The notes beneath the pieces were generated by a model. That model made no database searches. It was not told the DNA's origin and saw only the letters and a program-made list of their open reading frames with translations. Positions 26,484 through 35,474 of a stretch of DNA of 64,000 nucleotides are shown piece after piece (within the stretch, counting starts at the first letter, position 1; each line of letters opens with the position of its first letter). This stretch comes from Rhodobacter capsulatus (GTDB taxonomy: Bacteria; Pseudomonadota; Alphaproteobacteria; Rhodobacterales; Rhodobacteraceae). Both the position numbers and the translations under genes were made by a program. Location of the stretch: positions 62,001 to 126,000 of the forward strand of contig NZ_SWJZ01000008.1 in the NCBI RefSeq assembly GCF_005144475.1. The letters run 5' to 3'.

Positions 26484-26726
26484 ATGGACGACAGCGACAT
26501 TTCCGGCATGACGTTCGAGCAGGCGATGGCCGCGCTGGAACAGGTGGTCACGCAGCTCGAACGCGGCGAGGTGGCGCTGGATCAGTCGGTCCGGCTCTCC
26601 GAGCGCGGCGCGAAGCTGAAAGAGCGCTGCGCGATGTTGCTCAAGGAAGCCGAGGAACGGGTCGAAAAGATCCTGCTGGGCGAAGGCGGGGTGCCCGCGG
26701 GCACCGTTGCGGTGGAAGGACTCTGA
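26484..26726 (+). CDS. xseB: Exodeoxyribonuclease VII small subunit
   Basis: 80 residues. The short helical-hairpin protein shows the family core MTFEQAMAALEQVVTQLERG and then DQSVRLSERGAKLKERCAML. It binds the large subunit XseA, which degrades single-stranded DNA into oligonucleotides; xseA is not in the window. The start at 26484 follows GGCGGAGGGCGCG. The stop TGA shares its A with the ispA start codon (TGATG), so translation is coupled. The xseB-ispA-dxs order is widespread in proteobacteria, including Rhodobacter. Confidence 0.93.
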   Translation: MDDSDISGMTFEQAMAALEQVVTQLERGEVALDQSVRLSERGAKLKERCAMLLKEAEERVEKILLGEGGVPAGTVAVEGL

Positions 26727-27592
26727 TGTTTTCCGAACGTTTGAAAGAAGTGCAGGACGCCGTCGAAGCGGCGATGGCGGCGGCGATCGGGCGTCTGCCC
26801 GCGGGCGATCTGCGCGACGCGATGGCCTATGCGGCGCAGGGCGGCAAGCGGCTGCGGGCCTTTCTGGCGATCGAATCCGCCGCGATCCACGGGATTTCGA
26901 TGGCCCAGGCGATGCCCGCGGCGCTGGCGGTCGAGGCGCTGCATGCCTATTCGCTGGTGCATGACGACATGCCCTGCATGGACAATGACGACCTGCGCCG
27001 CGGCCTGCCGACGGTGCACAGGAAATGGGACGAGGCCACCGCCGTTCTCGCGGGCGACGCGCTGCAGACCCTCGCCTTTGACCTCTGCACCGATCCGGTG
27101 CTGGGATCGGCCGAAAACCGCGTCGCGCTGGTGGCCGCTCTGGCGCAGGCCTCGGGGGCCGAGGGGATGGTCTACGGTCAGGCCCTTGATATCGCCGCCG
27201 AGACCGCCGCGGTGCCGCTGACGCTTGACGAAATCATCCGGCTGCAGGCGGGCAAGACCGGCGCGCTGATTTCCTTTGCCGCGCAGGCGGGGGCGATCAT
27301 CGCGGGCGCCGACCGCGCGCCGCTGGCCGCCTATGCCACGGCGCTTGGCCTTGCCTTCCAGATCGCCGACGACATTCTGGACGTCGAAGGCGACGAGGAA
27401 GCGGCGGGCAAGCGGCTCGGCAAGGATGCCGAGGCGCACAAGGCCACTTTCGTCTCGCTGCTGGGTCTGGAGGGGGCAAAAGCCCGCGCCGCCGATCTGG
27501 TCGCCGAGGCGGAAACGGCCCTTGCGCCCTATGGTGCCGCCGCCGCTACCCTTCGCGCCTGTGCGCGCTATGTGATCGAACGCGACAAGTGA
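26726..27592 (+). CDS. ispA: Farnesyl diphosphate synthase (polyprenyl synthetase family)
   Basis: 288 residues. It condenses isopentenyl diphosphate with dimethylallyl/geranyl diphosphate to farnesyl diphosphate. The first Asp-rich motif is [16 protein letters not shown] near 84-99, with the insert typical of bacterial short-chain enzymes. The second is [15 protein letters not shown] near 211-225. [10 protein letters not shown] marks the IPP-binding Lys/Arg. The product feeds quinones, hopanoid or undecaprenyl chains, and in phototrophs carotenoids and bacteriochlorophyll tails. It is one base overlapped with xseB and ten bases from dxs. Confidence 0.93.
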   Translation: MFSERLKEVQDAVEAAMAAAIGRLPAGDLRDAMAYAAQGGKRLRAFLAIESAAIHGISMAQAMPAALAVEALHAYSLVHDDMPCMDNDDLRRGLPTVHRKWDEATAVLAGDALQTLAFDLCTDPVLGSAENRVALVAALAQASGAEGMVYGQALDIAAETAAVPLTLDEIIRLQAGKTGALISFAAQAGAIIAGADRAPLAAYATALGLAFQIADDILDVEGDEEAAGKRLGKDAEAHKATFVSLLGLEGAKARAADLVAEAETALAPYGAAAATLRACARYVIERDK

Positions 27593-27602
27593 AGCGAGCC
27601 CC

Positions 27603-29513
27603 ATGAGCCAGCCCCCAGTGACCCCGATCCTCGACCGCGTGCGTCTGCCCTCCGACATGAAGGGGCTTACGGACCGCGACCTGCACCGACTGGCCGATGA
27701 ATTGCGCGCCGAGACGATCTCGGCCGTGTCGGTCACCGGCGGCCATCTGGGCGCGGGGCTGGGGGTGGTGGAACTCACCGTGGCGCTGCATGCGGTCTTC
27801 GACTGCCCGCGCGACAAGATCATCTGGGACGTCGGCCATCAGTGCTACCCGCACAAGATCCTGACCGGACGGCGCGACCGCATCCGCACGCTGCGCACCA
27901 GGGGCGGGCTCTCGGGTTTCACCAAGCGGTCCGAAAGCCCCTATGACGCCTTCGGCGCCGGGCATTCCTCGACCTCGATTTCCGCGGCGCTGGGCTTCAC
28001 CATGGCGCGGGAACTGGGGTCCGAATGCGGCGATGCGATCGCGGTGATCGGCGACGGCGCGATGACCGGCGGCATGGCCTTCGAGGCGTTGAACCACGGC
28101 GGCCATCTGGGCAAGCGGATGTTCGTCATCCTGAACGACAATGAAATGTCGATCTCGCCGCCCGTCGGCGCGCTCTCGTCTTACCTGACCCGGCTTTATT
28201 CCGAGGCGCCGATGCAGGATCTGAAGGCGATGGCCAAGGGCGCCGTCAGCCTTCTGCCGGAACCCTTCCAGGAAGGCGCGCGGCGGGCCAAGGAAATGCT
28301 CAAGGGCATGGCGATTGGCGGCACGCTGTTCGAGGAACTGGGCTTCGATTATGTCGGTCCGGTCGACGGGCATGATCTGGATACGCTGCTGCATCTGTTC
28401 CGCACGCTGAAGACGCGGGCGACGGGGCCGGTGCTGATCCATGCGCTGACGAAAAAGGGCAAGGGCTATGCCCCCGCGGAAAACCGCCCGGATCGCGGCC
28501 ATGCGACGGCCCGGTTCGACGTGCTGACCGGGGCACAGGTGAAAGCGCCCTCGAACGCGCCCAGCTACACCAAGGTCTTCGCCGAAAGCCTGATCGATCA
28601 GGCGAGCCGCGATGAAAAGATCGTCGCGGTGACGGCGGCAATGCCCGAAGGCACCGGGCTGAACCTGTTCGCCGAGCGGTTTCCGCGGCGCTGCTTCGAT
28701 GTCGGCATCGCGGAACAGCATGGCGTCACCTTCTCGGCCGGGCTGGCGGCGGGGGGGATGAAACCCTTCTGCGCGATCTATTCGACCTTCCTGCAACGCG
28801 GCTACGACCAGATCGTGCATGACGTGGCGATCCAGCGCCTGCCGGTGCGCTTCGCCATCGACCGCGCCGGTCTGGTGGGGGCCGATGGCGCGACCCATGC
28901 GGGGGCGTTTGACATCGGCTTCATGGCGAACCTGCCCGGCATGGTGGTGATGGCCGCCGCCGACGAGGCGGATCTGGTGCACATGGTCGCCACCGCCGTC
29001 GCCCATGACGAAGGTCCGATCGCCTTCCGCTACCCCCGCGGCGAGGGGATGGGGGTGGACATGCCCGCCCAGGGCGTGCCGCTCGAGATCGGCAAGGGCC
29101 GGATCATTTCCGAAGGGGCGCGCGTCGCGATCCTGTCCTTCGGCACCCGCCTCGCCGAAGTGCTGAAGGCGCGCGAGGCGCTCGCCGCCCGCGGCATGGC
29201 GCCGACAGTGGCCGATGCCCGGTTTGCGAAACCGCTCGACAAGGATCTGATCTTGCGGCTTGTGGCGGAACACGAGGCGCTCATTTGCATCGAGGAAGGC
29301 GCGGTCGGCGGCTTTGGCAGCCATGTGGCGCAGTTCCTGTCGGAAGAGGGCGTGTTCGACCGCGGCTACAAGTTCCGCTCGATGGTGCTGCCCGACACTT
29401 TCATCGACCACGCCAATGCCGAGGACATGTATGCCGCGGCCAGGATGAACGCGGCCGACATCGAGGCGAAGGTGCTCGATCTGCTGGGCGTCGCGGTCGC
29501 AAAACGCGCCTGA
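27603..29513 (+). CDS. dxs: 1-deoxy-D-xylulose-5-phosphate synthase
   Basis: 636 residues. This thiamine diphosphate enzyme joins pyruvate and glyceraldehyde-3-phosphate, the first step of the MEP isoprenoid pathway. N-terminal landmarks are [16 protein letters not shown] near 79-94 and the ThDP/Mg motif [15 protein letters not shown] near 151-165. The pyrimidine-domain Glu is in [15 protein letters not shown] near 369-383. Its pairing with ispA puts entry and an intermediate step of isoprenoid synthesis under one promoter. A known Rhodobacter trait is having two dxs genes; which copy this is cannot be told here. A palindromic repeat follows and probably terminates the transcript. Confidence 0.95.
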   Translation: MSQPPVTPILDRVRLPSDMKGLTDRDLHRLADELRAETISAVSVTGGHLGAGLGVVELTVALHAVFDCPRDKIIWDVGHQCYPHKILTGRRDRIRTLRTRGGLSGFTKRSESPYDAFGAGHSSTSISAALGFTMARELGSECGDAIAVIGDGAMTGGMAFEALNHGGHLGKRMFVILNDNEMSISPPVGALSSYLTRLYSEAPMQDLKAMAKGAVSLLPEPFQEGARRAKEMLKGMAIGGTLFEELGFDYVGPVDGHDLDTLLHLFRTLKTRATGPVLIHALTKKGKGYAPAENRPDRGHATARFDVLTGAQVKAPSNAPSYTKVFAESLIDQASRDEKIVAVTAAMPEGTGLNLFAERFPRRCFDVGIAEQHGVTFSAGLAAGGMKPFCAIYSTFLQRGYDQIVHDVAIQRLPVRFAIDRAGLVGADGATHAGAFDIGFMANLPGMVVMAAADEADLVHMVATAVAHDEGPIAFRYPRGEGMGVDMPAQGVPLEIGKGRIISEGARVAILSFGTRLAEVLKAREALAARGMAPTVADARFAKPLDKDLILRLVAEHEALICIEEGAVGGFGSHVAQFLSEEGVFDRGYKFRSMVLPDTFIDHANAEDMYAAARMNAADIEAKVLDLLGVAVAKRA

Positions 29514-29538
29514 GGCGCGGGCTGAACCGTCGAGAAGA

Positions 29539-29590
29539 GCGTATTTGAGCCAAGAAGAAACCCATGGGCTTCTTCTTGGTGCAAATACGC
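29539..29590. repeat. Palindromic intergenic repeat, copy 2 (bidirectional terminator)
   Basis: Arms 29539-29559 and 29570-29590 are 21 bases each and complementary at 19 of 21 positions; the loop adds CCCATGGG self-complementarity. It lies between the convergent dxs and ornithine-cyclodeaminase-like genes and shares the core GTATTTGNNCCAAGAAGAA with copies 1 and 3. Confidence 0.88.
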
Positions 29591-29617
29591 AGCCTTCCTT
29601 GTGGAAGGGCGCGGCGG

Positions 29618-30535
29618 TCAGGCTTGCCGGGACCGCCAGCACGCGCGGATGAAGCTTGCCGTCATCAGATCCAGATGCGCGCCGCCGCCGTTCTTGCACA
29701 GCGTGATGTCCTCGGCGCTGTCGCGGGTAAAACGGCCCGCGGCGATGTCGTAGAAATCGGCGATCACATCGGCCTCGGCGATCACCCCGCGGGCGAGCGG
29801 ATCGCGGAATTCGCCGATATGATGCAGCGTCGTCGCGCGGGAATCGCAAAAAAGCCGCGCCCGGCGCAGGGTCGCGTCATCGGCCTCGCGCATGTCGGGG
29901 CGGAAGGCGCCGATCAGGTCGATGTGGGTGCCCGGCTGCAGCCAGTCGCCGCGCAGCCAGGGCTCCTTCGCCATCGTCGTTCCGGCGACGATCTCGGCCG
30001 TGCCCAGCGCGGTTTCAAGGTTCAGCTTGACGCGCGCACCGGTGGCCGCGGCCAGCGCTTCGGCACCGGACGCAGAGCGGTTCCAGACGGTGAAGCGGGC
30101 GGCGGGGAAGGCCGCGCGATAGGCTTCTATCATCGCGGCGGCCACCTTGCCCGCACCGCAGATCAGAATTTCCCGCGCCTCGGGCCGCGCCAGAAGCCGC
30201 GCGGCGAGCAGACTGTCCCCCGCCGTCTTCCATTTCGTCACCAGCGCGAAATCGAGCACGGCCGACAACAGCCCCGTCCGGTCCTCCATCAGCATCACGC
30301 CGCCATTCACCGTGGGCAGATCCGGGGCATTCCCTGGCACGATCGTCGCGGCCTTCACCAGCATGCCCAGCCCGTCGATCAGCGCCGAGCGGGTCAGCAG
30401 CGTGTCGGCGCCGCGATAGAGGAAGCTGTCGGCGACCTCGGCCCGCGGCAGGCGGTGCCCGGCCAGGAAGGCCTCGGTCAGGCCGATCCAGTCAAGCTGC
30501 GCTTCGGCCTCGGGGCCGATCAGGGCGGGGGTCAT
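29618..30535 (-). CDS. Ornithine cyclodeaminase / mu-crystallin family protein
   Basis: 305 residues. The family binds NAD(P)H in a Rossmann domain, here around residues 115-135 (ILICGAGKVAAAMIEAY). The substrate region includes NGGVMLMEDRTGLLSAVLDF and TKWKTAGDSLLAARLL. Members act as ornithine cyclodeaminase, alanine dehydrogenase or ketimine reductase; specificity is not predictable from these motifs. The start at 30535 makes an ATGA overlap with the HAD gene upstream. It is the last gene of a three-gene leftward operon with a HAD hydrolase and an AEC permease, hinting at uptake or export of an amino-acid-like compound. Confidence 0.8.
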   Translation of the reverse strand: MTPALIGPEAEAQLDWIGLTEAFLAGHRLPRAEVADSFLYRGADTLLTRSALIDGLGMLVKAATIVPGNAPDLPTVNGGVMLMEDRTGLLSAVLDFALVTKWKTAGDSLLAARLLARPEAREILICGAGKVAAAMIEAYRAAFPAARFTVWNRSASGAEALAAATGARVKLNLETALGTAEIVAGTTMAKEPWLRGDWLQPGTHIDLIGAFRPDMREADDATLRRARLFCDSRATTLHHIGEFRDPLARGVIAEADVIADFYDIAAGRFTRDSAEDITLCKNGGGAHLDLMTASFIRACWRSRQA

Positions 30536-31149
30536 GCAGCCTCTCCTTCGGTCAGGAAGCCCTCGGCGACGAGCCTTGCGGCCCAGCCTTCGGGCGTGGT
30601 GAAAAGATGCGTCTGCCAGCCCCGCGCGGCGGCGGCGGCGATGTTTTCCGCGCGGTCGTCGGCGAACAGAAGGTCGGCGCCGGAATAGCCCGTGCCCTCC
30701 TCCAGCGCCGCATAAAAGCGCGGGTCGGGCTTGATCAGCCCCAGATAGCCCGAGACGAAGAGCCGGTCGAAATCGGTCAGGAACGGATAGCTGCGGCAGG
30801 CGAGCTCGAAGGTGCCGACGCCGAAATTCGACAGCGCGAAGACCGGCACCCGCTTGGCGCGCAGGGCCGCCAGCAGACGCACGGACCGCGGAATGGCCGG
30901 GGTGCACATGTCAAGCCAGTGGTCGTGCCAGGCCATCACCTCGGCCCGCCAGTCAGGGTGCAGATCGGCATGGGCGCGCACGGTTTCGGCAAAGGGCGCC
31001 CCCAGATCGATACGCTCGTTCATCGCGGCGATGCCGGTTTCCGCCCAGAAGGCGCGGCGGCGTTCGGGACCGATCAGGCGGTCGTAAAACGCCTCGGGGT
31101 GCCATTCGACCAGCACCCTTCCGATGTCGAAAACCACGGCTTTAGTCAT
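30532..31149 (-). CDS. HAD-superfamily phosphatase (YihX-like)
   Basis: 205 residues. Motif I is AVVFDIGRVLVEW: the nucleophile Asp is present, while the usual second Asp is Gly, as in the YihX-like HAD-IA group. Later motifs are FALSNFGVG (motif II) and KPDPRFYAALEEGTG with LLFADDRAENIAAA (motifs III-IV). It probably dephosphorylates a small sugar or nucleotide phosphate; the substrate is unknown. ATG 31149 overlaps the AEC gene stop by ATGA; an ATG 12 bases further upstream is possible. The gene is coupled to its neighbours on both sides. Confidence 0.8.
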   Translation of the reverse strand: MTKAVVFDIGRVLVEWHPEAFYDRLIGPERRRAFWAETGIAAMNERIDLGAPFAETVRAHADLHPDWRAEVMAWHDHWLDMCTPAIPRSVRLLAALRAKRVPVFALSNFGVGTFELACRSYPFLTDFDRLFVSGYLGLIKPDPRFYAALEEGTGYSGADLLFADDRAENIAAAAARGWQTHLFTTPEGWAARLVAEGFLTEGEAA

Positions 31150-32063
31150 GTGTGCACCCATGCGATGACGGCGGGAATGGACAGGATCGAGACCGCGGTC
31201 GAAATCAGGATCGCGGTCGAGACGCGCTGCGGCGCGACGCCGAAATGCGCGGCAAGGATATAGACATTGCCTGCCACCGGCAGCGCGGCGGCGGCGACCA
31301 TGACGCCGGCGGCAAAGGGCTCGACCGGGAAGATCAGGAAAGCGGCAATGGCGACGGCCAGCGGATGCAGCACCAGTTTCGCCGCGGAAAGCCAGAGCGC
31401 GGGGCCAAGCCTCTCGGCCGAGCGCCCGGCCAGCGAGGCGCCGATGGCAAAGAGCGCCCCGGGCGTGGCGGCACCGCCGAGGATTGTCATGAAGTCTTCA
31501 AGCGGCCCCGGCATCGGCAGATGCCAAAGCGCCCAGGCGAGCCCGGCCAGCATGGAAACGATCATCGGGTTCTTCGCCAGACCCAGCGCCAGGGGCGCGA
31601 GCGCCACGCGGCCATGCCGGGCATAGGTGACAATGAGCGTGATCAGCGTCGAAAACACGATCATGTCGGCAGCCAGCACCATCAGCACCGGCCCGGCCGC
31701 CTTCGGCCCCAAAAGCACGACCAGCATCGGCACGCCCAGAAAACCGGTGTTGCCGGTCATTGCGGTATGGGCCTCCATCGCCGCTTCCGCCAAGGGGCGG
31801 GCGCGCAGCTTCGCCACCGCAAAGCCCAAGGCCCAGACCGCGGTCGAGGCGGTCAGATAGGCGGCGAAAAAGGCCAGATCGAAAAGTTCCGCAATCGGCA
31901 GCGTCGCGGTGAAGCGAAACAGCATCGCCGAGAGCGCGAAGTAAAAGACGAATTTCGTCAGCCAGGCCGTCGCCTCGGGCGGGAATAAGCGCAGCCGACC
32001 CGCCGCCCAGCCAAGCCCGATCAGCGCGAAGAACGGCAGTGTCTTCAGGAAGATCTCGATCAT
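31146..32063 (-). CDS. AEC family transporter (auxin efflux carrier-like)
   Basis: 305 residues with about ten hydrophobic helices in two five-helix halves. The segment AMTGNTGFLGVPMLVVLLGP near 105-124 is the conserved crossover region of AEC permeases. The family moves carboxylates such as malate or other small anions across the inner membrane. It is the first gene of the AEC-HAD-ornithine cyclodeaminase-like operon, whose products overlap by four bases each. The start at 32063 is followed upstream by palindromic repeat copy 3. Confidence 0.85.
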   Translation of the reverse strand: MIEIFLKTLPFFALIGLGWAAGRLRLFPPEATAWLTKFVFYFALSAMLFRFTATLPIAELFDLAFFAAYLTASTAVWALGFAVAKLRARPLAEAAMEAHTAMTGNTGFLGVPMLVVLLGPKAAGPVLMVLAADMIVFSTLITLIVTYARHGRVALAPLALGLAKNPMIVSMLAGLAWALWHLPMPGPLEDFMTILGGAATPGALFAIGASLAGRSAERLGPALWLSAAKLVLHPLAVAIAAFLIFPVEPFAAGVMVAAAALPVAGNVYILAAHFGVAPQRVSTAILISTAVSILSIPAVIAWVHT

Positions 32064-32110
32064 GGTGCAGGGCTAACATGCCGCAGCACGCGGCACCAGC
32101 GACGCGATTT

Positions 32111-32161
32111 GCGTATTTGGACCAAGAAGAAACCCGCAGCTTCTTCTTGGCGCAAATACGC
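32111..32161. repeat. Palindromic intergenic repeat, copy 3
   Basis: Arms 32111-32131 and 32141-32161 are 21 bases each with 19 of 21 complementary positions and a 9-base loop. Unlike copies 1 and 2 it lies between two co-directional genes, just after the mbfA stop, and should terminate mbfA before the AEC operon. Confidence 0.88.
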
Positions 32162-32165
32162 CCTT

Positions 32166-33143
32166 TCAACCGCCGCCAATCAGCGCCCCGGCGGCAAAGA
32201 CCAGCGCGCCGCCCACCACCACCTGCAGCACGGCGCGGAAGAAGGGCGTTTCCATGTATCTGTTCTGGATCCAGGCGATCGCCCACAATTCGACGAAAAC
32301 GACCACCATGGCGATCGCCGTCGCGGTCCAGAAATCCGGGATCAGATAGGGCAGCGCGTGGCCAAGCCCCCCCAACGTCGTCATCACCCCCGAGGCCAAT
32401 CCGCGCTTGAGCGGGCTGCCGCGGCCCGAGATCACCCCGTCGTCATGCGCGGCCTCGGTGAAGCCCATCGAGATCCCCGCACCGACCGAGGCCGCCAGAC
32501 CGACCAGCAGCGTCGTATGGGTGTCCTGCGTCGCGAAAGCGGTGGCGAAGATCGGCGCCAGCGTCGAGACCGAGCCGTCCATCAGCCCCGCCAGACCCGG
32601 CTGCACCCAGGTCAGCACGAATTGCCGATGCGCCGAGCTGTCTTCCGCGGTCTTCGCCGCGCCGGTCAGATTGTCCTCGGTCAGGGTTTCGGCATGGCGT
32701 TCGTGCCGCGCCTCGGCCGCCGCCAGATCGCCCAGAAGCTTGCGCGTCGCCGCATCCGTCGTGTGTTTCGCCGCCTGCACATAAAAGGCCCCGGCGGTGC
32801 GTTCCATCGCCTCGGCCTCGGCGCGGATCGTGGCCAGCGAGAGGGTCGCCGAAAGCCACATCGGCTTGCGGGCATAGAACCCCGCCACATGTTCGCGGCG
32901 AATGAGCGGGATCACCTCGCCGAACCGGGCCCGGTGCCGCTCGATCAGCGCCTTGCGGTGACCGTCCTCTTCCTCGGCCATGCCGTCGAAGACCGCCGCC
33001 GTCGCGGGATAATCGTCGCGCAGCCGTTCGGCGAAGCTGCGGTAGATCCGGGCATCGTCTTCCTCGGAGGAGATGGCGAGGGCCAGAACCTCGCGCTCGG
33101 AGAGGTCGGAAAAGCGGCGGCGGTTGGCGAGTGCGGAAAACAT
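32166..33143 (-). CDS. mbfA: Membrane-bound ferritin MbfA (Er-VIT1 fusion)
   Basis: 325 residues. An N-terminal ferritin-like four-helix domain (about 10-165) carries SSEEDDARIYRSF, EEEDGHRKAL and AAEARHERH, the Glu/His ligands of a di-iron centre. A C-terminal VIT1/CCC1 domain (about 175-325) has membrane segments and the loop GLMDGSVSTLAPIFATAFA. MbfA exports iron from the cytoplasm and protects against iron and peroxide stress in Bradyrhizobium and Agrobacterium, where Irr represses it. A matching Irr-type box lies just upstream here. The start ATG 33143 is preceded by GGGGCCGCC, so initiation is weakly marked. Confidence 0.9.
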   Translation of the reverse strand: MFSALANRRRFSDLSEREVLALAISSEEDDARIYRSFAERLRDDYPATAAVFDGMAEEEDGHRKALIERHRARFGEVIPLIRREHVAGFYARKPMWLSATLSLATIRAEAEAMERTAGAFYVQAAKHTTDAATRKLLGDLAAAEARHERHAETLTEDNLTGAAKTAEDSSAHRQFVLTWVQPGLAGLMDGSVSTLAPIFATAFATQDTHTTLLVGLAASVGAGISMGFTEAAHDDGVISGRGSPLKRGLASGVMTTLGGLGHALPYLIPDFWTATAIAMVVVFVELWAIAWIQNRYMETPFFRAVLQVVVGGALVFAAGALIGGG

Positions 33144-33154
33144 GGCGGCCCCAG

Positions 33155-33171
33155 TTTAGAATGATTCCAAC
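33155..33171 (-). promoter_or_regulatory. Putative Irr box (iron control element) upstream of mbfA
   Basis: TTTAGAA, three bases, TTCCAAC fits the Irr/ICE consensus TTTAGAA-N3-TTCTAAA at 12 of 14 positions. It begins 12 bases before the mbfA start codon, where bound Irr would block transcription or initiation. Confidence 0.7.
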
Positions 33172-33206
33172 ATAGACGCTGTGTCGCATCTTGCAACCGA
33201 TTGATG

Positions 33207-33283
33207 TGAACCGTCCAGTTCAAATTGCCCTTGAATAACTGAACGACTCGGTTCATATACCACCATGTAAACCGAACGGTTCA
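33207..33283 (+). promoter_or_regulatory. Array of three operator-like palindromes
   Basis: Three 16-base palindromes share the form TGAACCG-NN-CGGTTCA: 33207-33222 (TGAACCGTCCAGTTCA), 33240-33255 (TGAACGACTCGGTTCA) and 33268-33283 (TAAACCGAACGGTTCA). All keep AAC-N6-GTT. Start-to-start spacings are 33 and 28. A possible -10 (TATACC, 33256-33261) sits between sites 2 and 3. The layout suggests a TetR-type repressor controlling the small gene that follows, and perhaps mbfA. Confidence 0.6.
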
Positions 33284-33297
33284 GATTGGAGACCCAG

Positions 33298-33456
33298 ATG
33301 AAACGCTTCTTCCTTGGCCTTGCGCTTGTCACGATGACCGCGTCTGCCGCCGCGGCCGGAGGCATGAGCTTCGACCTGCCGCGCCTCGACTTTCCGGGGG
33401 CTGGCGCCGAGGTCACGCAGACCTGCAACCTGCTGACGCAGACCTGCAGCCAATAA
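33298..33456 (+). CDS. Small secreted protein of 52 residues, unknown
   Basis: The product starts MKRFFLGLALVTMTASAAAA, a clear signal peptide with an AAA-type cleavage site. The mature ~32 residues read GGMSFDLPRLDFP and end TQTCNLLTQTCSQ, with two Cys separated by seven residues that could form a disulfide. GGAGA lies six bases before the ATG. It stands alone behind the three-palindrome operator array, so its expression is probably tightly regulated. I do not recognise a family. Confidence 0.7.
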   Translation: MKRFFLGLALVTMTASAAAAGGMSFDLPRLDFPGAGAEVTQTCNLLTQTCSQ

Positions 33457-33559
33457 GTCCGACGCAAGCGCCGTGCCCCGACGGCATGCCACGAATGGTT
33501 GACCGTGCCGCCCCTGCACCCTACGCATGGGCGGACAGGTTAACCGAACGGGGCAAGCC

Positions 33560-34165
33560 ATGGCCGGACCGCACGACGCGCTGATCGTCATCGACATTCA
33601 GAACGACTTCTGCCCGGGCGGCGCGCTTGCGGTGGCGGGGGGCGACGAGATCATCGCGCGCGTCAATGCACGGATGGCGGAAACCCCCGTCACCGTGCTG
33701 ACGCAGGACTGGCACCCGGCCGATCACGCCTCTTTCGCGGAAAACCACCCGGGTCTGGCGCCGTTTTCGCAAATCGACATGCCCTATGGCGCGCAGACGC
33801 TGTGGCCCGCGCATTGCGTGCAGGGCACCAGGGGCGCCGACTTCCACCCGGGGCTGCGCACCGATGCCGATCTGATCCTGCGCAAGGGCTTCCGCCCCGC
33901 GATCGACAGCTATTCGGCCTTCTTCGAGAATGATCGCACCACCCCCACCGGCCTTGCGGGCTATCTGCGCGAGCGCGGCATCACCGAGCTGACCCTTGTC
34001 GGGCTGGCGCTGGATTTCTGCGTCGCCTGGTCGGCGATCGACGCGGCGAAGCTGGGCTTCCGCACCCGTGTTCTGGAAGGCGCCTGCCGGGCCATCGACC
34101 TGAACGGCTCGCTTGACGCCGCGCGGGCGCAGATGCTTGCGGCGGGCGTGGGGCTGGAGCCCTGA
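33560..34165 (+). CDS. pncA: Nicotinamidase
   Basis: 201 residues, cysteine hydrolase of the isochorismatase fold. It hydrolyses nicotinamide to nicotinate and ammonia. The catalytic Asp is in [14 protein letters not shown] near 8-21, metal ligands are in [12 protein letters not shown] near 48-59 and the nucleophile Cys is in [14 protein letters not shown] near 149-162. pncB follows at once, so nicotinamide is fed into the Preiss-Handler NAD salvage route. ATG 33560 is chosen for the domain boundary; the ribosome binding site is weak and an in-frame ATG at 33527 is possible. Seventeen bases upstream lies AACCGAACGG, a 10-base match to the third operator palindrome. Confidence 0.92.
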   Translation: MAGPHDALIVIDIQNDFCPGGALAVAGGDEIIARVNARMAETPVTVLTQDWHPADHASFAENHPGLAPFSQIDMPYGAQTLWPAHCVQGTRGADFHPGLRTDADLILRKGFRPAIDSYSAFFENDRTTPTGLAGYLRERGITELTLVGLALDFCVAWSAIDAAKLGFRTRVLEGACRAIDLNGSLDAARAQMLAAGVGLEP

Positions 34166-34166
34166 G

Positions 34167-35474
34167 ATGGTCGATATCGCCACCCGCGTCTACAACCACC
34201 GCTGGCAGATCGACCCGATCGTCCGCTCGCTGATCGACACCGATTTCTACAAGCTTCTGATGTGCCAGTCGGTGTTCCGCCACCGGCCCGCGACGCAGGT
34301 CACCTTCAGCCTGATCAACCGCACCAAATCCATCCGCCTTGCCGATCTGATCGACGAGGGCGAGCTGCGCGAGCAGCTGGATTACGCCCGCGGCCTGCGG
34401 CTGACGCGCGGCGAAAGCACCTGGCTGCGCGGCAACACCTTTTACGGCAAACGGCAGATGTTCCGCCCCGATTTCATGGAGTGGTTCGAGGCCTTCCGCC
34501 TGCCGCCCTATCACCTGGAAAAACGCGACGGCCAGTATGAGCTGACCTTCGAGGGCGCCTGGCCCGAGGTGATGATGTGGGAAATTCCGGCGCTGGCGAT
34601 TCTGATGGAGCTGCGCTCGCGCGCCGTGCTGCGGGGCATGAAACGCTTTGAATTGCAGGTGCTTTATGCCCGCGCGATGACCCGGGTCTGGGAAAAGATC
34701 GAACGGCTGAAGCGGATCGAGGGGCTGAAGATCGCCGATTTCGGCACCCGCAGGCGGCATGGCTTCCTGTGGCAGGACTGGTGCGTGCAGGCGATGGTCG
34801 AAGGGCTTGGCGATGCGGCGCAGGGCGGCTCTTTCACCGGCACCTCGAACTGTCTGATCGCGATGCGCCGCGATCTGGAAGCGGTGGGGACGAACGCGCA
34901 TGAACTGCCGATGGTGATGGCCGCGCTGGCCGAGACCGACGCGGAATTGCGGCAGGCGCCCTATCGCGTGCTGGAAGACTGGCACGAGGAACACGACGGC
35001 AATCTGCGCATCATCCTGCCCGACACCTACGGGACGAAAGGGTTTTTGCAACGCGCGCCGGACTGGCTGGCCGCCTGGACCGGGATCCGGATCGATTCCG
35101 GCAATCCCTATGAGAGCGCCGAGACCGCGATTTCCTGGTGGCAGGCGCGCGGCGAGGACCCGACGAAGAAGCTGGTGATCTTTTCCGACGGGCTTGATGT
35201 CGCGCAGATCGAGGCGCTGCACGCCCGGTTTCGCGGCCGGGTCAAGGTCAGCTTCGGCTGGGGCACGCTTTTGACCAACGATTTCCGCGGCCTGGTGGAG
35301 GAGGACGAGCTGTCCCCCTTCAGCCTTGTGTGCAAGGCGGTGGCGGCGAACGGGCGCCCGACGGTCAAGCTGTCGGACAACCCGGAAAAGGCCACCGGCC
35401 CCGCCGCCGAAATCGCCCGCTATCGGCAGGTGTTCGACACCGGCGCCCAGGCCTCGATGCCGGTCGTCGTTTAA
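34167..35474 (+). CDS. pncB: Nicotinate phosphoribosyltransferase
   Basis: 435 residues. It converts nicotinate and PRPP to nicotinate mononucleotide with ATP. Landmarks are the N-terminal [16 protein letters not shown] near 20-35, the active-site His region GTRRRHGF near 195, [12 protein letters not shown] near 225, and the phosphate-binding [11 protein letters not shown] near 310. The start at 34167 is one base after the pncA stop, so the salvage pair is coupled. Its TAA stop overlaps the stop of the convergent phosphate transporter by three bases, leaving no room for a separate terminator. Confidence 0.93.
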   Translation: MVDIATRVYNHRWQIDPIVRSLIDTDFYKLLMCQSVFRHRPATQVTFSLINRTKSIRLADLIDEGELREQLDYARGLRLTRGESTWLRGNTFYGKRQMFRPDFMEWFEAFRLPPYHLEKRDGQYELTFEGAWPEVMMWEIPALAILMELRSRAVLRGMKRFELQVLYARAMTRVWEKIERLKRIEGLKIADFGTRRRHGFLWQDWCVQAMVEGLGDAAQGGSFTGTSNCLIAMRRDLEAVGTNAHELPMVMAALAETDAELRQAPYRVLEDWHEEHDGNLRIILPDTYGTKGFLQRAPDWLAAWTGIRIDSGNPYESAETAISWWQARGEDPTKKLVIFSDGLDVAQIEALHARFRGRVKVSFGWGTLLTNDFRGLVEEDELSPFSLVCKAVAANGRPTVKLSDNPEKATGPAAEIARYRQVFDTGAQASMPVVV

